From: Bacteroidales bacterium
GTDB taxonomy: Bacteria; Bacteroidota; Bacteroidia; Bacteroidales; Muribaculaceae
Direction of reading: 5' to 3'
DNA length: 14,666 nt
NCBI GenBank assembly: GCA_004552725.1
Contig: SFNM01000047.1
Span: 1-14,666 of the forward strand
Position numbers and translations under genes: made by a program. Under the pieces are notes generated by a model, which was not told the origin of the DNA, searched no databases, and saw nothing but the letters and a program-made list of their open reading frames with translations. Numbering within the stretch: the stretch's first letter is position 1; each line of letters opens with the position of its first letter. Positions 14,334 to 14,666 of the stretch are shown here, in pieces.

Positions 14334-14373
14334 CCATCCGGGAGTTGCCGCAGCAAGCCGCGGCACTACAGCT
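14334..14373 (-). repeat. GC-rich module G, copy 3
   Basis: It starts CCATCCGGGAG and contains the 25-base core (14345-14369) that is the exact complement of copy 1. An AT-rich tail (GCTAATCTATTGATTAATAG) resembles the sequence next to copy 1 when inverted. Confidence 0.75.
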
Positions 14374-14420
14374 AATCTATTGATTAATAGCCAAATAAAG
14401 CCTGCTATTCTGTGGTTTTA

Positions 14421-14472
14421 ACCACCCGGATGGCAATCGTAAAAAATCGTAGGGAATCGTCTTTACCAACCA
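14421..14472 (-). repeat. ATCGT-phased module, copy C
   Basis: CCACCCGGATGGC is followed by three ATCGT units exactly 10 bases apart (14436, 14446, 14456), then CTTTACCAACC. It is the reverse complement of copies A and B with few differences. Confidence 0.75.
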
Positions 14473-14485
14473 TCTACACCCGCAT

Positions 14486-14523
14486 AGCATCGTTCCCAAA
14501 TCGTAAGAAATCGTCTTTACCAA
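14486..14523 (-). repeat. ATCGT-phased module, copy D (truncated)
   Basis: ATCGT units begin at 14489, 14500 and 14510, followed by CTTTACCAACCGCTGCG. It lacks the CCGGATGGC end of the other copies. The CGCTGCG flank matches, inverted, the AGCAGCGG upstream of copy A. Confidence 0.65.
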
Positions 14524-14532
14524 CCGCTGCGT

Positions 14533-14566
14533 TCGTTATTTCGTCATTCTTTTGTTCGTTAAAACT
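14533..14566 (-). repeat. Inverted copy of the ACGAA tandem
   Basis: TTCGTTATTTCGT and TTGTTCGTTAAAA are the reverse complement of the ACGAA octamer array at 13671-13702, with one base missing from the period. It forms the outer end of the right arm. Confidence 0.6.
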
Positions 14567-14595
14567 GTAGCCGTAGGATTTTTTTGCGGAAAATA

Positions 14596-14627
14596 TTTGC
14601 TTTGAAAAGAAAAATAGTGTAAATTTG
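14596..14627 (+). promoter_or_regulatory. Near-consensus promoter at the right edge
   Basis: TTTG (14596-14599), 20 bases, then TAAATTTG (14620-14627) is a perfect Bacteroidota promoter. Transcription would begin near 14632. The remaining 35 bases have no start codon in a convincing context, so the product (protein or RNA) lies outside the window. Confidence 0.7.
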
Positions 14628-14666
14628 CAACGGCTTGGTGCAGTGGGCTGTCCGAAGTGTTGGGCG

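Larger units (their letters stand above)
13612..14569. repeat. Large imperfect inverted repeat built of nested modules
   Basis: The left arm reads in order: an 8-base ACGAA tandem (13671-13702), an ATCGT-phased module (13764-13812), a GC-rich module (13845-13886) and AGAGATCCCC...GGGGAACG (13941-13961). The right arm carries the same four modules, inverted and in mirrored order: 14298-14319, 14334-14373, 14421-14472 and about 14533-14566. Each arm is about 270-290 bases, around a centre of about 340 bases. Extra module copies lie at 13612-13658, 14138-14175 and 14486-14523. No transposase or convincing gene is inside. It could be a non-autonomous mobile element or an accumulation of intergenic palindromic repeats; target-site duplications were not identified. 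Confidence 0.7.

Noticed and set aside
13612..14523. CRISPR array
   Set aside because: The modules occur in both orientations, with irregular spacing and few copies, and no cas gene is present.
14628..14666. Start of a tRNA gene at the right edge
   Set aside because: Only 35-39 bases remain, and no D-loop or anticodon arm can be recognised.

Overview
The window looks like a chromosomal segment from a member of the order Bacteroidales (phylum Bacteroidota); the family cannot be fixed from the sequence. Three things point there. Promoters match the Bacteroidota form (TTTG about 20 bases upstream of TAnnTTTG) rather than TTGACA/TATAAT. Nearly all genes lack a Shine-Dalgarno sequence. The gene set includes a 729-residue type III glutamine synthetase and a CBM20-bearing, DPE2-type 4-alpha-glucanotransferase. 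Coding density is high up to about 13.0 kb; the last 1.2 kb has no convincing gene and is built of repeats.

Layout. 95-1018 encodes a tRNA-dihydrouridine synthase. 1109-4819 encodes the large single-chain PurL of purine synthesis, followed by a strong hairpin terminator at 4864-4912. 4820-5348 is a 529-base gap with a strong promoter and a roughly 240-base structured leader that holds a possible 32-codon leader peptide and a 12-bp-stem hairpin. It precedes glnN (5349-7538), which abuts a long PurF-like amidotransferase (7539-9428) with no spacer (TAA then ATG). A minus-strand higBA-type toxin-antitoxin pair (10120-9502) converges on that operon. 10366-13038 encodes the glucanotransferase. A 62-codon hypothetical gene with a strong terminator follows (13281-13556). 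From about 13.6 to 14.57 kb lies a mosaic of related repeats forming a large imperfect inverted repeat, and a near-consensus promoter at 14596-14627 fires out of the right edge.

How the genes fit together. PurL, glutamine synthetase and the PurF-like protein all make or use glutamine amide nitrogen: GlnN makes glutamine, PurL uses it in purine synthesis, and the PurF-like enzyme carries both a class II glutaminase and a phosphoribosyltransferase domain. The toxin-antitoxin pair and the terminal repeats are accessory. The glucanotransferase belongs to cytoplasmic maltose/glucan metabolism and is unrelated to the nitrogen genes.

The most unusual features are the nested inverted-repeat mosaic at the right end (four ATCGT-phased modules, three copies of a GC-rich module, seven CCATCCGG octamers), the structured leader in front of glnN, and the contrasting start signals of the toxin and antitoxin genes. 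I did not see a new multi-gene defence or biosynthetic system.
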